DNA of 64,000 nucleotides from Acidaminococcus massiliensis (GTDB lineage: Bacteria; Bacillota; Negativicutes; Acidaminococcales; Acidaminococcaceae), in NCBI RefSeq assembly GCF_900095825.1, contig NZ_LT608315.1, forward strand, positions 62,001 through 126,000, read 5' to 3'. This document shows, piece by piece, positions 16,894-25,894 of the stretch (the first letter of the stretch is position 1; each line of letters begins with the position of its first letter). The translations under genes were made by a program, and so were the position numbers. The notes under the pieces are model-generated. The model was given only the letters and a program-made list of their open reading frames with translations. It was not told the DNA's origin and ran no database searches.

Positions 16894-17595
16894 ATGACAA
16901 CAATCCCATATCGTCTCGGAAAAATCAAACACCGCTCTCTGGCCGATGAAGCCTACTGCTATCTGAAAGAGCAGATCCTGTCCGGCCATATCCGTCAGGG
17001 AGATGTCATCACAGAACAGACGGTAGCGGATATCCTGCATATCAGCCGCACTCCGGTCAAGAATGCCCTGAGCCGGTTGGAAAGCGAGAATTTCGTAACG
17101 ACCCTCAGCGGCCGCGGTACCCTGGTCAATGTATTGTCCATCGCGGATATGCGGGATATCTATAACGTCCGCATCGTGCTGGAACTGCTGGCTCTGGATA
17201 CGGCCATCAATCATTTCTCTGCCAGAGATCTGGAAGAAATCCGCCGGGTTTTCGTCGATGCCTACAACGATTACAAAAAGGACAAGTCTTCTCTTCCGGC
17301 AGAAGATATGTATCACCTGGACAACATGTTCCACAACCTGTTCATCGAGCATACGTCCAATCATTACATCCGCAAGCTGATGCCCAGCATTTCAGAACGG
17401 ATCCAGCTGGGCCAGCTCCAGGCCTACATCATGACGGACACCTTCGAAACGAGTACCCTCCAGCATCTGGAGATCATCGATGCCCTGGAGGCCAAAGACC
17501 TGCCGGAAGCCAAACGTCTCCTCCAGGCCCATTTGGAGTGGTCCTACAATGTCATGTTCGAAGCCATGATCAAGAGCGGGAAAAAGAAGGTATAA
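16894..17595 (+). CDS. GntR-family regulator with FCD domain
   Basis: A 233-residue DNA-binding protein: a winged helix (residues 13-80, with ITEQTVADILHISRTPVKNALSRLE) followed by an all-helical FCD effector domain whose metal-binding His residues can be seen in HLDNMFHNLFIEH and LQHLEIIDAL. FadR-type regulators sense small carboxylates. As the last gene of the operon it most likely controls it, possibly through the inverted repeat at 11329-11345. A strong terminator follows. Confidence 0.92.
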   Translation: MTTIPYRLGKIKHRSLADEAYCYLKEQILSGHIRQGDVITEQTVADILHISRTPVKNALSRLESENFVTTLSGRGTLVNVLSIADMRDIYNVRIVLELLALDTAINHFSARDLEEIRRVFVDAYNDYKKDKSSLPAEDMYHLDNMFHNLFIEHTSNHYIRKLMPSISERIQLGQLQAYIMTDTFETSTLQHLEIIDALEAKDLPEAKRLLQAHLEWSYNVMFEAMIKSGKKKV

Positions 17596-17600
17596 AAGCA

Positions 17601-17635
17601 AAGGGGCTGTTGCACGGTGCAACAGCCCCTTTTTC
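17601..17635. terminator. Bidirectional terminator after the GntR gene
   Basis: A perfect GGGGCTGTTGCA/TGCAACAGCCCC stem with a 3-base loop and flanking A- and T-runs. Almost the same stem occurs at 40261-40296. It ends the aconitase X operon and the convergent DUF401 gene. Confidence 0.9.
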
Positions 17636-18839
17636 ACATCATCCCCCGCAGCAGCAGGTAATAGGCCAGGATGAAGGTACAGAACAGCAAAGAATTGGGC
17701 AGTGTCTTCTTCACCAGCTGCCCCAAAGTGACATGATAGTAATCGGAGGCCACCACCAGGCATACATGGGTGGGCGAAACCTGGCTGGCCGCATGGGCCA
17801 TCCCCATAAGCAGGACTAGGGTCGGAATTCCTCCTTGGAGAGAGGCCATGGCTAGGGGCGTCCCCAGGGCAATGATCCCCTGGGCCCCACTGATGATCCC
17901 CCCGAGGAAAAACAGGATGGCAAAAGTCAAAAAAGGCGGGATGGGCAGCTGGCTGATCACCTGGGGCAGGAGCAACAGGACCCCTGTGAATTGGATGAAT
18001 TCCTTCAGGACCAAGACCAGGAAGGTATTCAGGATCAGCTTCTTTTCAAAGGCACTGACCACCATCCGTTTGACTTCCTGGAAAGAGAACCGGTATACGA
18101 ACAGGCACAGCAGGATGCTGAGCAGGACGGCTGTCACCACGGAGACTTTGAAGATCAGGATGACTGCGATGATCAGGAGCAGGGACCAAAGGTGCTGGAA
18201 CAGATGGACGGCATCCGCTTTTTTGTCGGTACTGACCGGTGTCCCCGGATCTTTGGGCAGACGGCGGAGATACTGGAAATAGCCAATGGCCATCAGGGCG
18301 CACACGGGCCCCAGCATGGCCAGCATAAAGGGAGGCAGCTGGGCATCGGCCAGGTTCATCAGCAGAAGGACACTGGCATAGGTGGGCAGGGAACTTTCCG
18401 GGATATGACGGAACCAGCTGGTGACGAAAGCCTGCTCCTCCGGTTCCAGATAGCCGTCCGTGGCTTCCTTCACAATATCCCCGCACAGGATCATGGCCGC
18501 AGCCGAAGGCAGAAGGCCGATGAACATAGGAGCGATCCCCGCATTCACCCGCCGGTTGTGGAACAGTCCATTCAGATCCTGCTGGGCCAGCTTGATCTGC
18601 TCCCGAGCTTCCAGCATCCGCTGGAGGTAGGTAATGAGATACAGGGACAATAGGACCGACAGCGACCCCCAGTGGGTAAAAACATTGCCCACCAAATGCA
18701 GGATTTCCCCAGGTCCGATCCGATACAGCACCGCCGTCAGGCAGAGCCCTCCCAAGATAGCTTGATAAAGGGGCCGTCCCACGGCCAGAAGGATGACAAT
18801 GGCAAGGAAAACCAGCAGCAGATAGAATAACGATGTCAT
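17634..18839 (-). CDS. DUF401-family membrane transporter
   Basis: A 401-residue membrane protein with about eleven hydrophobic helices, including the pairs GLLPSAAAMILCGDIV and FLGGIISGAQGIIALGTPL that resemble the re-entrant regions of ion-coupled anion transporters. DUF401 proteins have no agreed substrate. Start chosen at 18839 because GGAGGG stands just upstream on the minus strand; the longer frame to 18905 lacks a site. It is convergent with the GntR gene and appears to be a single-gene unit. Confidence 0.78.
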   Translation of the reverse strand: MTSLFYLLLVFLAIVILLAVGRPLYQAILGGLCLTAVLYRIGPGEILHLVGNVFTHWGSLSVLLSLYLITYLQRMLEAREQIKLAQQDLNGLFHNRRVNAGIAPMFIGLLPSAAAMILCGDIVKEATDGYLEPEEQAFVTSWFRHIPESSLPTYASVLLLMNLADAQLPPFMLAMLGPVCALMAIGYFQYLRRLPKDPGTPVSTDKKADAVHLFQHLWSLLLIIAVILIFKVSVVTAVLLSILLCLFVYRFSFQEVKRMVVSAFEKKLILNTFLVLVLKEFIQFTGVLLLLPQVISQLPIPPFLTFAILFFLGGIISGAQGIIALGTPLAMASLQGGIPTLVLLMGMAHAASQVSPTHVCLVVASDYYHVTLGQLVKKTLPNSLLFCTFILAYYLLLRGMM

Positions 18840-19058
18840 GGGAACCCTCCTACTCTTTTGTTGCAGACTGCCACAGGTTTCGCTTTCCATCAGCAGAAAA
18901 GACAAAAGAAAAAACAGCAGTCTTTCTCTTTATTGTATCGAAAAAAGCTTCCTTTTAAAAGAGATAGAAAAAGTCAAGTATGTGTCAACAAGTTCTCTGT
19001 AAAACCTTCATAATTATTCAAAAATAGAGGGACAAAATTCTCTATACCCATACTGACC
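18840..19058. other. Intergenic region upstream of the DUF401 gene
   Basis: AT-rich non-coding sequence. It should include the DUF401 promoter, but I see no hexamer pair worth naming. It passes abruptly into the GC-rich block at 19059. Confidence 0.4.
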
Positions 19059-19275
19059 TGCACCCCACCCTTCCGCTGGGAGGACAGACCCGTTCGTCCC
19101 TGGCGGGAGGCTCACAGCCTATCGCCTTGCCCTGACGGTCAAAGGCTGCGGCTACGGACCAGGAAGCCGGATGGTCTCGCCCGCGTGCTCCACTCCAGGA
19201 GCGACTACTGCCGATGTTATCCCGCCGACTCCTCCTGGGCCTGCCCTCCCGGCTCCAGGGGTATCCGCGTATACA
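19059..19275. other. GC-rich block of unknown nature (possible structured RNA or gene remnant)
   Basis: About 215 bp of very GC-rich sequence with sharp edges inside AT-rich DNA. Self-complementary arms are visible, for example AGGCT/AGCCT near 19109-19120 and CCAGGAG/CTCCTGG near 19195-19238. On the minus strand a 97-codon frame (19042-19335) covers it, Arg-, Gly- and Ser-rich with no known motif; several frames are open because the DNA is GC-rich. It matches no tRNA, tmRNA, SRP, RNase P or riboswitch consensus that I can recognise. Confidence 0.4.
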
Positions 19276-19449
19276 TAAAGTTTTAGCATTCATTCCTGTT
19301 CTCCCAGACAGATATGGAGAATAGAATCCTCTCATTCATGTTGAAAATTATTCCGGCAGAGAAATTTCTGAAAAAAGTGGTTCAATAAATTCTTGTACTT
19401 AGATAATAGATTTATTCTATTTTATAATATTGAACCCTTATACAATAAA

Positions 19450-19503
19450 AAGGCTGTGAAAGTTATCGGTCAGCTAACCTCACGATAGCGATTTCACAGC
19501 CTT
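19450..19503 (-). terminator. Terminator after the SLC13 gene
   Basis: A 12-bp AAGGCTGTGAAA/TTTCACAGCCTT stem with a further TATCG/CGATA pairing inside the loop; on the minus strand it is followed by TTTTTATT. It ends the gltS-amidohydrolase-SLC13 operon. Confidence 0.85.
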
Positions 19504-19533
19504 CTTGATTATTTTTGATTAAAAATCAGATTG

Positions 19534-20823
19534 TTAAAATTTTAAAGGATAGAAAACAGCAATATACACCAAAGAAATTGCAATGCAGATAATTGTCAAG
19601 GGGAGCCCTGGCTTTACATAATCCATAAAATTATATCCACCAGGTTCCACTGCCATAGAGTTTGCTGGCATAGCAACAGGAGTAGCAACAGCAATAGAAG
19701 CAGCAAAACGGACCGCAATCAAGATGGCTTTGGGTGCGATTCCCAGGGTGTTAGCAATGACAAGGGCAATCGGTGTAAAGAGAATAATGGTCGCTGCGTT
19801 GGACATAAAATTAGTAATTGGTGTAATGATTGCAAAAATCAACAGGAGAATCAGCATAGGACTGGTCATTCCACCCATAGCATTCATGGTAGCATCCGCA
19901 ATCAGTTTGGCTGCGCCAGAATTTTTCATGGCTGCAGCCACTGGAACCATCGCCGCATAAATGATGATTCCACTAATCGGTACAGACTTAGCAGCTGTAC
20001 TCATAGAGATGCAGCGGAATGCCACTACAATCATAGCGCCGATGATTGCAATGAAGTGTAAAGGAATCCCTATTTCTTTGGAAAAGATCATTCCTAATAA
20101 AGCGCCTAACATAACACCAAGACTAATCACTCTTTTCCAAGCTGGCACCTGAGAATAATCTTTTACTTGCAAACTTTCAGAAGAAAATTCACCTTCGTTG
20201 CGGGGCTTATCCGGCAACAGTTTGTATCCGATGGTCGCCATATAAAGTGCCGCGACAACCAGCAAAATCAGGGACAATGGGGCAAACTCAAAAAAGGTCA
20301 TGGTTTCTCCAATATTCAATTTGTCCAGAGTTTCTTTTAAGAAAGGCCCAGAAGTTGTCCCTACAATGGTGATTCCCCCACCAAAGCAGCATCCTACGAT
20401 TACAGGATAGCAGAGTTTTGACCGCTGCATCCCGGTAGAAGCGCACATCCCCAAGATTAACGCCAGCAGCAGTGCAGCTGCGCCCGTATTTGATAAGAAA
20501 CCAGACATCAATCCTGACAACAGTACAATGGCAAACATAAAATGCCGTTCGTCTTTTGAGACCTTTGTTAAAAGGGTCCCAATCTTAGCAGCTCCTCCTG
20601 TTTCAAAGACAGATTGTCCAATAACTGCCATAGAAGCAATGATCATCGTCGTACCGCTTGCGAAAGATTTGAGAGCCGTATTGGCATCAATAGCTCCGAT
20701 GAGATAAAAACTGACAGCCACAGACATTGCCGTAACGGGAAGCGGGACAATTTCCGTCATGAACAGGACCAATGCAATAAGAATAATAAGAATGACCAGC
20801 ACCGCCGTGCTTAACCCAAACAT
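19534..20823 (-). CDS. SLC13/DASS-family di- or tricarboxylate transporter
   Basis: A 429-residue membrane protein with about eleven helices. It shows the paired Ser-Asn-Thr/Ala motifs of the divalent-anion:sodium symporters (SNTGAAALLLALI near residue 110 and MSNAATIILFTPIAL near residue 350) plus GTTSGPF. These symporters import dicarboxylates, citrate or sulfate; the exact substrate is unknown. AAAGGAGGA lies six bases before the ATG. It is the last gene of an AT-rich minus-strand operon with gltS and an amidohydrolase. Confidence 0.85.
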   Translation of the reverse strand: MFGLSTAVLVILIILIALVLFMTEIVPLPVTAMSVAVSFYLIGAIDANTALKSFASGTTMIIASMAVIGQSVFETGGAAKIGTLLTKVSKDERHFMFAIVLLSGLMSGFLSNTGAAALLLALILGMCASTGMQRSKLCYPVIVGCCFGGGITIVGTTSGPFLKETLDKLNIGETMTFFEFAPLSLILLVVAALYMATIGYKLLPDKPRNEGEFSSESLQVKDYSQVPAWKRVISLGVMLGALLGMIFSKEIGIPLHFIAIIGAMIVVAFRCISMSTAAKSVPISGIIIYAAMVPVAAAMKNSGAAKLIADATMNAMGGMTSPMLILLLIFAIITPITNFMSNAATIILFTPIALVIANTLGIAPKAILIAVRFAASIAVATPVAMPANSMAVEPGGYNFMDYVKPGLPLTIICIAISLVYIAVFYPLKF

Positions 20824-20882
20824 TTTTATTCCTCCTTTAGGTCTTCTCTTTAGAAAGGAACCCGGTAAATTGCTTTGCTGAT

Positions 20883-21761
20883 TTATTCAAATCTAAATAA
20901 TTTTGCCGGATTATTGACCAACGTCTTATAAAAAATATTTTCATCCCCTACTTGATCCATTAGTTCATCCAACATCAGACTGTCATCAGGAACAGGTACA
21001 CAATTCGTATAGCATCGTGGATGCGGCCAATCAGTTCCCCACAGCAACTGATTAGGATTACTTTGTGCATATTCTTTGCCAATTAGCAAAGTATCCGAAT
21101 AATCATCCTTTTGACTTCCAAAATAATATCCTGATAATTTGACCCAGGCTTTCCCAATATCCATCCAATGACAGATAAGGGAAAATGCTGGATGGTTCAT
21201 CCCTATGCCGGCAGGTAAATTTCCTCTATGATCCAACACCAATGGAGCAGGTAATGCTTCAAAAAAGTTCTTTTTTTCAACAAGGAGGTCGGGATCTATC
21301 CATAGACATACACACCATCCTAACGGCGCAATCCGTTCTACTAATAAACGAATATCATCCCAACTATTTTTATAGCCACAAGTCATATTTAACCGGATAC
21401 CTTTGACTCCCATCAAATCCATCTTCTGAAGGTCCGAATCAGAAATATCATTGTTAATTACAACAATCGCCCTGGCAACTTTTTTCCCCAACTGTGTAAG
21501 CGCATCCAAGGTACAGCGGTTATCCAATCCATAGGCAGATGGCTGAACAATGACACTGCGTGTGATTCCTAATTTCCGTTTAAGAAGATTGTAACAATCA
21601 ACGGTTGCCGGAGGCTGATTCCGTAAATCTGTGTCAATATAAGAGAATCGGACTGGATCATAAATATGATGATGACAGTCACATGCATTGAAAGGAATTT
21701 TCTGTTTTGGAAAATTTCTACCCTTACAATAAGGAACCTGATTTCGAATTTCTATTATCAT
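20883..21761 (-). CDS. Amidohydrolase-family (2-pyrone-4,6-dicarboxylate lactonase-like) hydrolase
   Basis: A 292-residue TIM-barrel metal-dependent hydrolase. The N-terminal ACDCHHHIY carries the metal-binding His pair, VLDHRGNLPAG holds another conserved His, and LLWGTDWPHP contains the catalytic Asp. This arrangement is shared with 2-pyrone-4,6-dicarboxylate and related lactonases that open cyclic carboxylates. It lies between two carboxylate carriers, with gaps of 32 and 59 bp, so it probably hydrolyses an imported carboxylate or its lactone. The substrate is not predictable from sequence alone. Confidence 0.82.
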   Translation of the reverse strand: MIIEIRNQVPYCKGRNFPKQKIPFNACDCHHHIYDPVRFSYIDTDLRNQPPATVDCYNLLKRKLGITRSVIVQPSAYGLDNRCTLDALTQLGKKVARAIVVINNDISDSDLQKMDLMGVKGIRLNMTCGYKNSWDDIRLLVERIAPLGWCVCLWIDPDLLVEKKNFFEALPAPLVLDHRGNLPAGIGMNHPAFSLICHWMDIGKAWVKLSGYYFGSQKDDYSDTLLIGKEYAQSNPNQLLWGTDWPHPRCYTNCVPVPDDSLMLDELMDQVGDENIFYKTLVNNPAKLFRFE

Positions 21762-21793
21762 TATCTTCTCCTTTGACTTTTATAGATTCTCTA

Positions 21794-22990
21794 CTAAAGA
21801 TTTGCTACAAATTTCTCAATCAAAGTTACAAATAATGGGTTATAGATATTTCCTGCTAAAACCGCCATTCCAGGAAATAATATCCAAGCAATATGAGCAT
21901 AACCGAACTCGTCAATTACAGCTTTTTCATTTGCAACTGCGTTTGGAGTAGCACCTAATCCAGTACCAATTAACCCAGCTACCATAACAGCAGCATTATA
22001 AGATTTACCATAAACAGGATAAGCAACAATTACGGCCAACAATACTGTTACAATTACTTCCCCAATCAGAATCATCGACATAGCACCGGCTACAGAAAAT
22101 AGTTTTGTTAAATCCAAAGTCATAATAGTAATTGCAATAAACAAATAGAGAATTAAGTGGCTCAGTACATTCATTTCTTCTACATAACAATCTTTATGTA
22201 GACTTTCCATAGTATTACGAACAATTACACCAGCAATTAGGCATCCTAAAAAATAGGGAACCTCAATATCCGGGATATGCTTCAAAAGCATATAAATAGG
22301 TCCTCCAATTCCTCCTGTCATCAAAAGCAAGAAAAATGCATTGGACATTCTTTTTACATTTAAGGGATGTACCGTTTTTTTATCCTTATTATCAGCTGGG
22401 GCAGCATCTTCAGGACCAGGCTTCAAGCTATCTCTACGAATAAGAAAACGTGCAGCAGGTCCACCACAAAGAGAAGCCACAACCATTCCAAATGTTCCGG
22501 CCGCTACACCAATAGCAGTTGCTCCATCACATCCAAGTTTTTCAAAAATAGGACCAAAAGCAGCTGCTGTTCCCACACCACCATACATAGACAAAGAACC
22601 ACAAGATAATCCAATCAATGGATGAACGCCTGCAATCTTAGCTAAAAATACACCAACTATATCCTGCAATGTAATTAGGATAACTGTAATAATACTGATT
22701 TTGGCGCATAACTTTCCGCCTTTCTTTATCAAATCTGCAGTAAATCCAAATCCTACAGCTGTCAAGAATAGATTCATTGACCATCCGCCAAGGGTAGCTG
22801 TCCACTTTACAGACAAAATATGATTTACCTTTAAAATACATAATATAATACTGACGAGCAGACCAGAAACTACAGGAGCCGGAATACAAAAATCTCTAAA
22901 CACTTTGACGCGATCCACAATAAAATTACCCAATAAAACCACTAACGCTGCGATTCCCGTTGTTATAACTAAATCAATCGTAATGTTCAT
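21794..22990 (-). CDS. gltS: Sodium/glutamate symporter
   Basis: A 398-residue inner-membrane protein with ten or more helices in two repeated halves. It carries the GltS signatures GGVGTAAAFGPIFE near residue 136 and GLIGTGLGATPNAVANE near residue 335, and a cytoplasmic loop around residue 200. GltS imports glutamate with sodium, fitting an amino-acid fermenter, although family members may take other dicarboxylates. It is the first gene of the minus-strand operon and is divergent from the MmgE/PrpD gene across a palindrome-bearing region. Confidence 0.9.
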   Translation of the reverse strand: MNITIDLVITTGIAALVVLLGNFIVDRVKVFRDFCIPAPVVSGLLVSIILCILKVNHILSVKWTATLGGWSMNLFLTAVGFGFTADLIKKGGKLCAKISIITVILITLQDIVGVFLAKIAGVHPLIGLSCGSLSMYGGVGTAAAFGPIFEKLGCDGATAIGVAAGTFGMVVASLCGGPAARFLIRRDSLKPGPEDAAPADNKDKKTVHPLNVKRMSNAFFLLLMTGGIGGPIYMLLKHIPDIEVPYFLGCLIAGVIVRNTMESLHKDCYVEEMNVLSHLILYLFIAITIMTLDLTKLFSVAGAMSMILIGEVIVTVLLAVIVAYPVYGKSYNAAVMVAGLIGTGLGATPNAVANEKAVIDEFGYAHIAWILFPGMAVLAGNIYNPLFVTLIEKFVANL

Positions 22991-23161
22991 AGTGTCCCTC
23001 TCTTTCTAAATTGTTTTTTCAATAATGGGAAAACATGTAATTATCAGTTTTTACTATGCACATAGTTACAAAACAGCTCGGTCTTACTACAAATACTGTT
23101 TTGTTTTTATTCATGTAAATCGTACAACGAAACAGTCATAATCACCAATCATAAAAAGTTG

Positions 23162-23208
23162 TATGTCTCATAACCTTTCGGTAATTAACCAAAGGGTTAT
23201 GAGACATA
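23162..23208. promoter_or_regulatory. Large palindromic operator candidate between gltS and the MmgE/PrpD gene
   Basis: TATGTCTCATAACC (23162-23175) is repeated perfectly inverted at 23195-23208, and the match continues imperfectly inward, giving arms near 21 bp. It is central in a 320-bp divergent promoter region, so a regulator such as the nearby LysR protein could control both directions. No T-run follows, so a terminator is unlikely. Confidence 0.6.
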
Positions 23209-23311
23209 GAATTATTAAGCATTGGGCAAGGGAAAAATCCAAATCTATAATAAAGCCAAAAAGAATCAAAGTTTTCACTCTTTATTGATTTGATTTAAAG
23301 GAGGAATTCAC

Positions 23312-24703
23312 ATGAACGAATTATTGGCTTTGGCAAAATTCATTGCAGCGTTTTCCCTGGATGAATGCCCCCCAGAAGTAGTCTCAGCTGCAAAGGACTG
23401 TGTCCTAGATACAGTAGGGATTTCCATCGGAGCCGTTACCCAAACAATGCAGAGAAACATCCGTCAGATCTATTTAAAATATGATAATTACAATCCCATC
23501 AAAGAGCAAAACGATGCACTGTTGGCCACAGTTTGGGGCAGCCATGAAAAAGTAAATCTCAGAACTGCCGTATTTTTCAATGCCATGCAGGGGCATACTT
23601 TGGAAATGGATGATGTCCATACTCGTTCCAAGACTCACATCGGTACTGTTGTCATTCCTGCGGCTTGGGGCCTAAGTGAAGTATTGAGCGCCACAGGGAA
23701 AGACTTTCTGGAAGCCGTAATCTGCGGTTATGAAACAATGTCTCGGATTGGAATGGGATTCGGCGTATCCAGCCACAGAAACAAAGGATGGCATGTAACC
23801 AGTACAGCAGGGACCTTTGGAGCAGCTGCCGCCTGCGCCAAACTGCTTCATTTTGTACCTGAACAAATCATGGGGGCCTTTGGTATGGCTGGTACTCAAT
23901 CTTGCGGTACCTGGGCATTTCTGGCTGATGGAGCCACCAATAAGGTACTACATCCTGCCAGAGCCGCCGTAAGCGGATTGGAGGCCTGTCTCCTCGTACA
24001 AGGAGGCATGAAAGGTTCATCCTATATCTTGGATGCAAAAGATGGAGGTATTTTTCCCATGATGTCCGATGAATATGACTATTCTCTTGTCAGTCAGAAT
24101 CTTGGTAAAATCTTTGAACTCCTTCAAGTCGATAAAAAACCTTATCCCTGCTGCCGCAGCACCCACTGTGCCATTGATGCAGCTTTATTTTTAAAAGAGA
24201 ATGAAAAAATTGATATCCAAAACATTCGGAAAGTAACCGTCAAAACCTATCTGGTAGGACTCAAGCAATGTGGACTTTCTGAAACCAGCAAAATCCCCGA
24301 GCTGCCTACGCAGGCCAAATTCTCCACGCCTTATGTCGTAGCCTGTGCCTTGACTGACGGGAAAGTCGCTCTACAGCATTTTGACCAAGCAGAAATCCAA
24401 AGAAAGGATCTGCAAAATCTGCTGCGTAAAATATCCGTCGTCGAAGATCCTGCTTTTACAGCCCAATATCCGAATCATTGGGGATGTAAAATGGAAATTG
24501 AACTGCAAGACGGCACATGTTATACAAAGACCATCCCAGATGCCTCCGGCAGTGTGAAAAGTCCTCTGACACAGGCTCAATTGCAGAAGAAGCTGGAATC
24601 TTGCTGTACTGGATTCAACAAATCCTGGCTGGAAGGAATCAGGCAGCAAATCTTAAGATTGGATACTGCTGAACTGCTTCCTCTTTTAAAGTACGATTTA
24701 TGA
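23312..24703 (+). CDS. MmgE/PrpD-family protein
   Basis: A 463-residue protein of the fold that includes 2-methylcitrate dehydratase (PrpD), cis-aconitate decarboxylase and iminodisuccinate-related enzymes. Typical segments: the N-terminal all-helical domain with DCVLDTVGISIGA, NAMQGHTLEMDDVH with the conserved Asp-His region near residue 95, and KPYPCCRSTHCAIDA with the active-site Lys/His near residue 277. All characterised relatives act on tricarboxylates or similar acids. AAAGGAGGA precedes the ATG. Its LysR partner follows after 44 bp. Confidence 0.88.
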   Translation: MNELLALAKFIAAFSLDECPPEVVSAAKDCVLDTVGISIGAVTQTMQRNIRQIYLKYDNYNPIKEQNDALLATVWGSHEKVNLRTAVFFNAMQGHTLEMDDVHTRSKTHIGTVVIPAAWGLSEVLSATGKDFLEAVICGYETMSRIGMGFGVSSHRNKGWHVTSTAGTFGAAAACAKLLHFVPEQIMGAFGMAGTQSCGTWAFLADGATNKVLHPARAAVSGLEACLLVQGGMKGSSYILDAKDGGIFPMMSDEYDYSLVSQNLGKIFELLQVDKKPYPCCRSTHCAIDAALFLKENEKIDIQNIRKVTVKTYLVGLKQCGLSETSKIPELPTQAKFSTPYVVACALTDGKVALQHFDQAEIQRKDLQNLLRKISVVEDPAFTAQYPNHWGCKMEIELQDGTCYTKTIPDASGSVKSPLTQAQLQKKLESCCTGFNKSWLEGIRQQILRLDTAELLPLLKYDL

Positions 24704-24747
24704 TACAATAATCGTCAGAAAGTCTCCAGGAGAAAGAAGGGGTTGTG

Positions 24748-25689
24748 ATGACAGAAAATGATCTGGAAAAGATTATTGCCATCTTTGAAGAAGGCAGTAT
24801 GGCCAAAGCTGCCCAAAAGCTTTTCATCACACAGCCTGCACTGAGCAAAAGTTTGGCCAAGGTTGAAAAAGAATTGGGGGAAGTCCTTTTTATCCGAAGC
24901 AATAATGGCCTGATTCCGACTTATGCAGGAAAATATTTCGTAGAAAAAGCCTACCAAATCATGAAACTGTACGAAGATGTGCGGGTTGAATTCTGTGAAC
25001 TGAATCACATGCGCAAGGGTACATTGAAACTGGGTTCTGCCGAAAGGATTGGTGCCTTGCTGCTTCCTGAACTCCTAAAAAAGTTCAGTGCCCGGTATCC
25101 CAATATCCAAATTGATATTGTGGAAGAAAACAGCCACACCCTTGAAGAAAAACTGCTTATGGGCGCCATCGATCTGGCCATTATCTGTCTTCCTCTCCGC
25201 AATGCCAATATCAGTTATAAAGTATTTTACCGTGGGCCGATTTACCTAGGCATTCCCAAAGATTCTCCCTTAAATGACCGCTCTTATACCAAAACAGGAG
25301 AAAAAATGAAATACATGGATCTGCAGGATGTCCTCCAGGAAAAATTCATCCTGACAAAGCCAATTAAAAAGACGCGGATGGCTGCTGACCGTATCCTCAA
25401 AAAAGCAGGGCAAAAATATACCGTCAGTATCGAATCTCGAAATATAGAAACAACCATGCGTCTTGTAGCTGGAGGTATGGGAATTTCCCTCATACCGGAT
25501 ATCTATACCAGATGTTATGATACAGGCAACGAAATCAGTTATTATCGTTTGGAAGAAAAATATGACCCTTACTGGAAATGGGCTGTAATCTACAATGGAG
25601 ATATCGAACACCTCACCCGCCCTTCCCGTGAACTTTACAACATCATTTGTCAGGAAGGCTGTAAATTCCCCACTTATCTTTGTACCTGA
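24748..25689 (+). CDS. LysR-family regulator (of the carboxylate module)
   Basis: A 313-residue transcription factor: winged helix-turn-helix in residues 1-60 (EEGSMAKAAQKLFITQPALSK region) and a two-lobed effector domain. The ATG at 24748 is preceded by AGAAGGGG; a GTG one codon earlier is possible. It probably governs the MmgE/PrpD gene and the divergent gltS operon through the palindrome at 23162-23208. Its codons are AT-rich like its neighbours'. Confidence 0.88.
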   Translation: MTENDLEKIIAIFEEGSMAKAAQKLFITQPALSKSLAKVEKELGEVLFIRSNNGLIPTYAGKYFVEKAYQIMKLYEDVRVEFCELNHMRKGTLKLGSAERIGALLLPELLKKFSARYPNIQIDIVEENSHTLEEKLLMGAIDLAIICLPLRNANISYKVFYRGPIYLGIPKDSPLNDRSYTKTGEKMKYMDLQDVLQEKFILTKPIKKTRMAADRILKKAGQKYTVSIESRNIETTMRLVAGGMGISLIPDIYTRCYDTGNEISYYRLEEKYDPYWKWAVIYNGDIEHLTRPSRELYNIICQEGCKFPTYLCT

Positions 25690-25713
25690 AACTGCTGCTT
25701 AATCGGACAATCG

Positions 25714-25767
25714 GACAAAAGGATGCTTTGCATGTGTGAATATACACGTGCAAAGCATCCTTTTGTC
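25714..25767 (+). terminator. Terminator after the LysR gene
   Basis: A 24-base arm (25714-25737) pairs almost fully with 25744-25767 around a short loop; the T-run is inside the 3' arm (TTTTG). It closes the plus-strand MmgE/PrpD-LysR unit. Confidence 0.75.
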
Positions 25768-25894
25768 ATAGTTTAGACATTATATGCTTGATGCAACGAC
25801 GGATGGGCGAAAAGTCCTTTTCTGGGAGCCTAAGGCCATGCTTCCTTCCCCTCAGCCCTTTGGCCAGGAACTGCACCATACAGAAAACCTGTTT

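Noticed and set aside
19042-19335. A 97-codon Arg-rich frame over the GC-rich block
   Set aside because: A weak ribosome site exists at an internal ATG, but several frames are open here and no motif is visible, so I did not list it as a gene.
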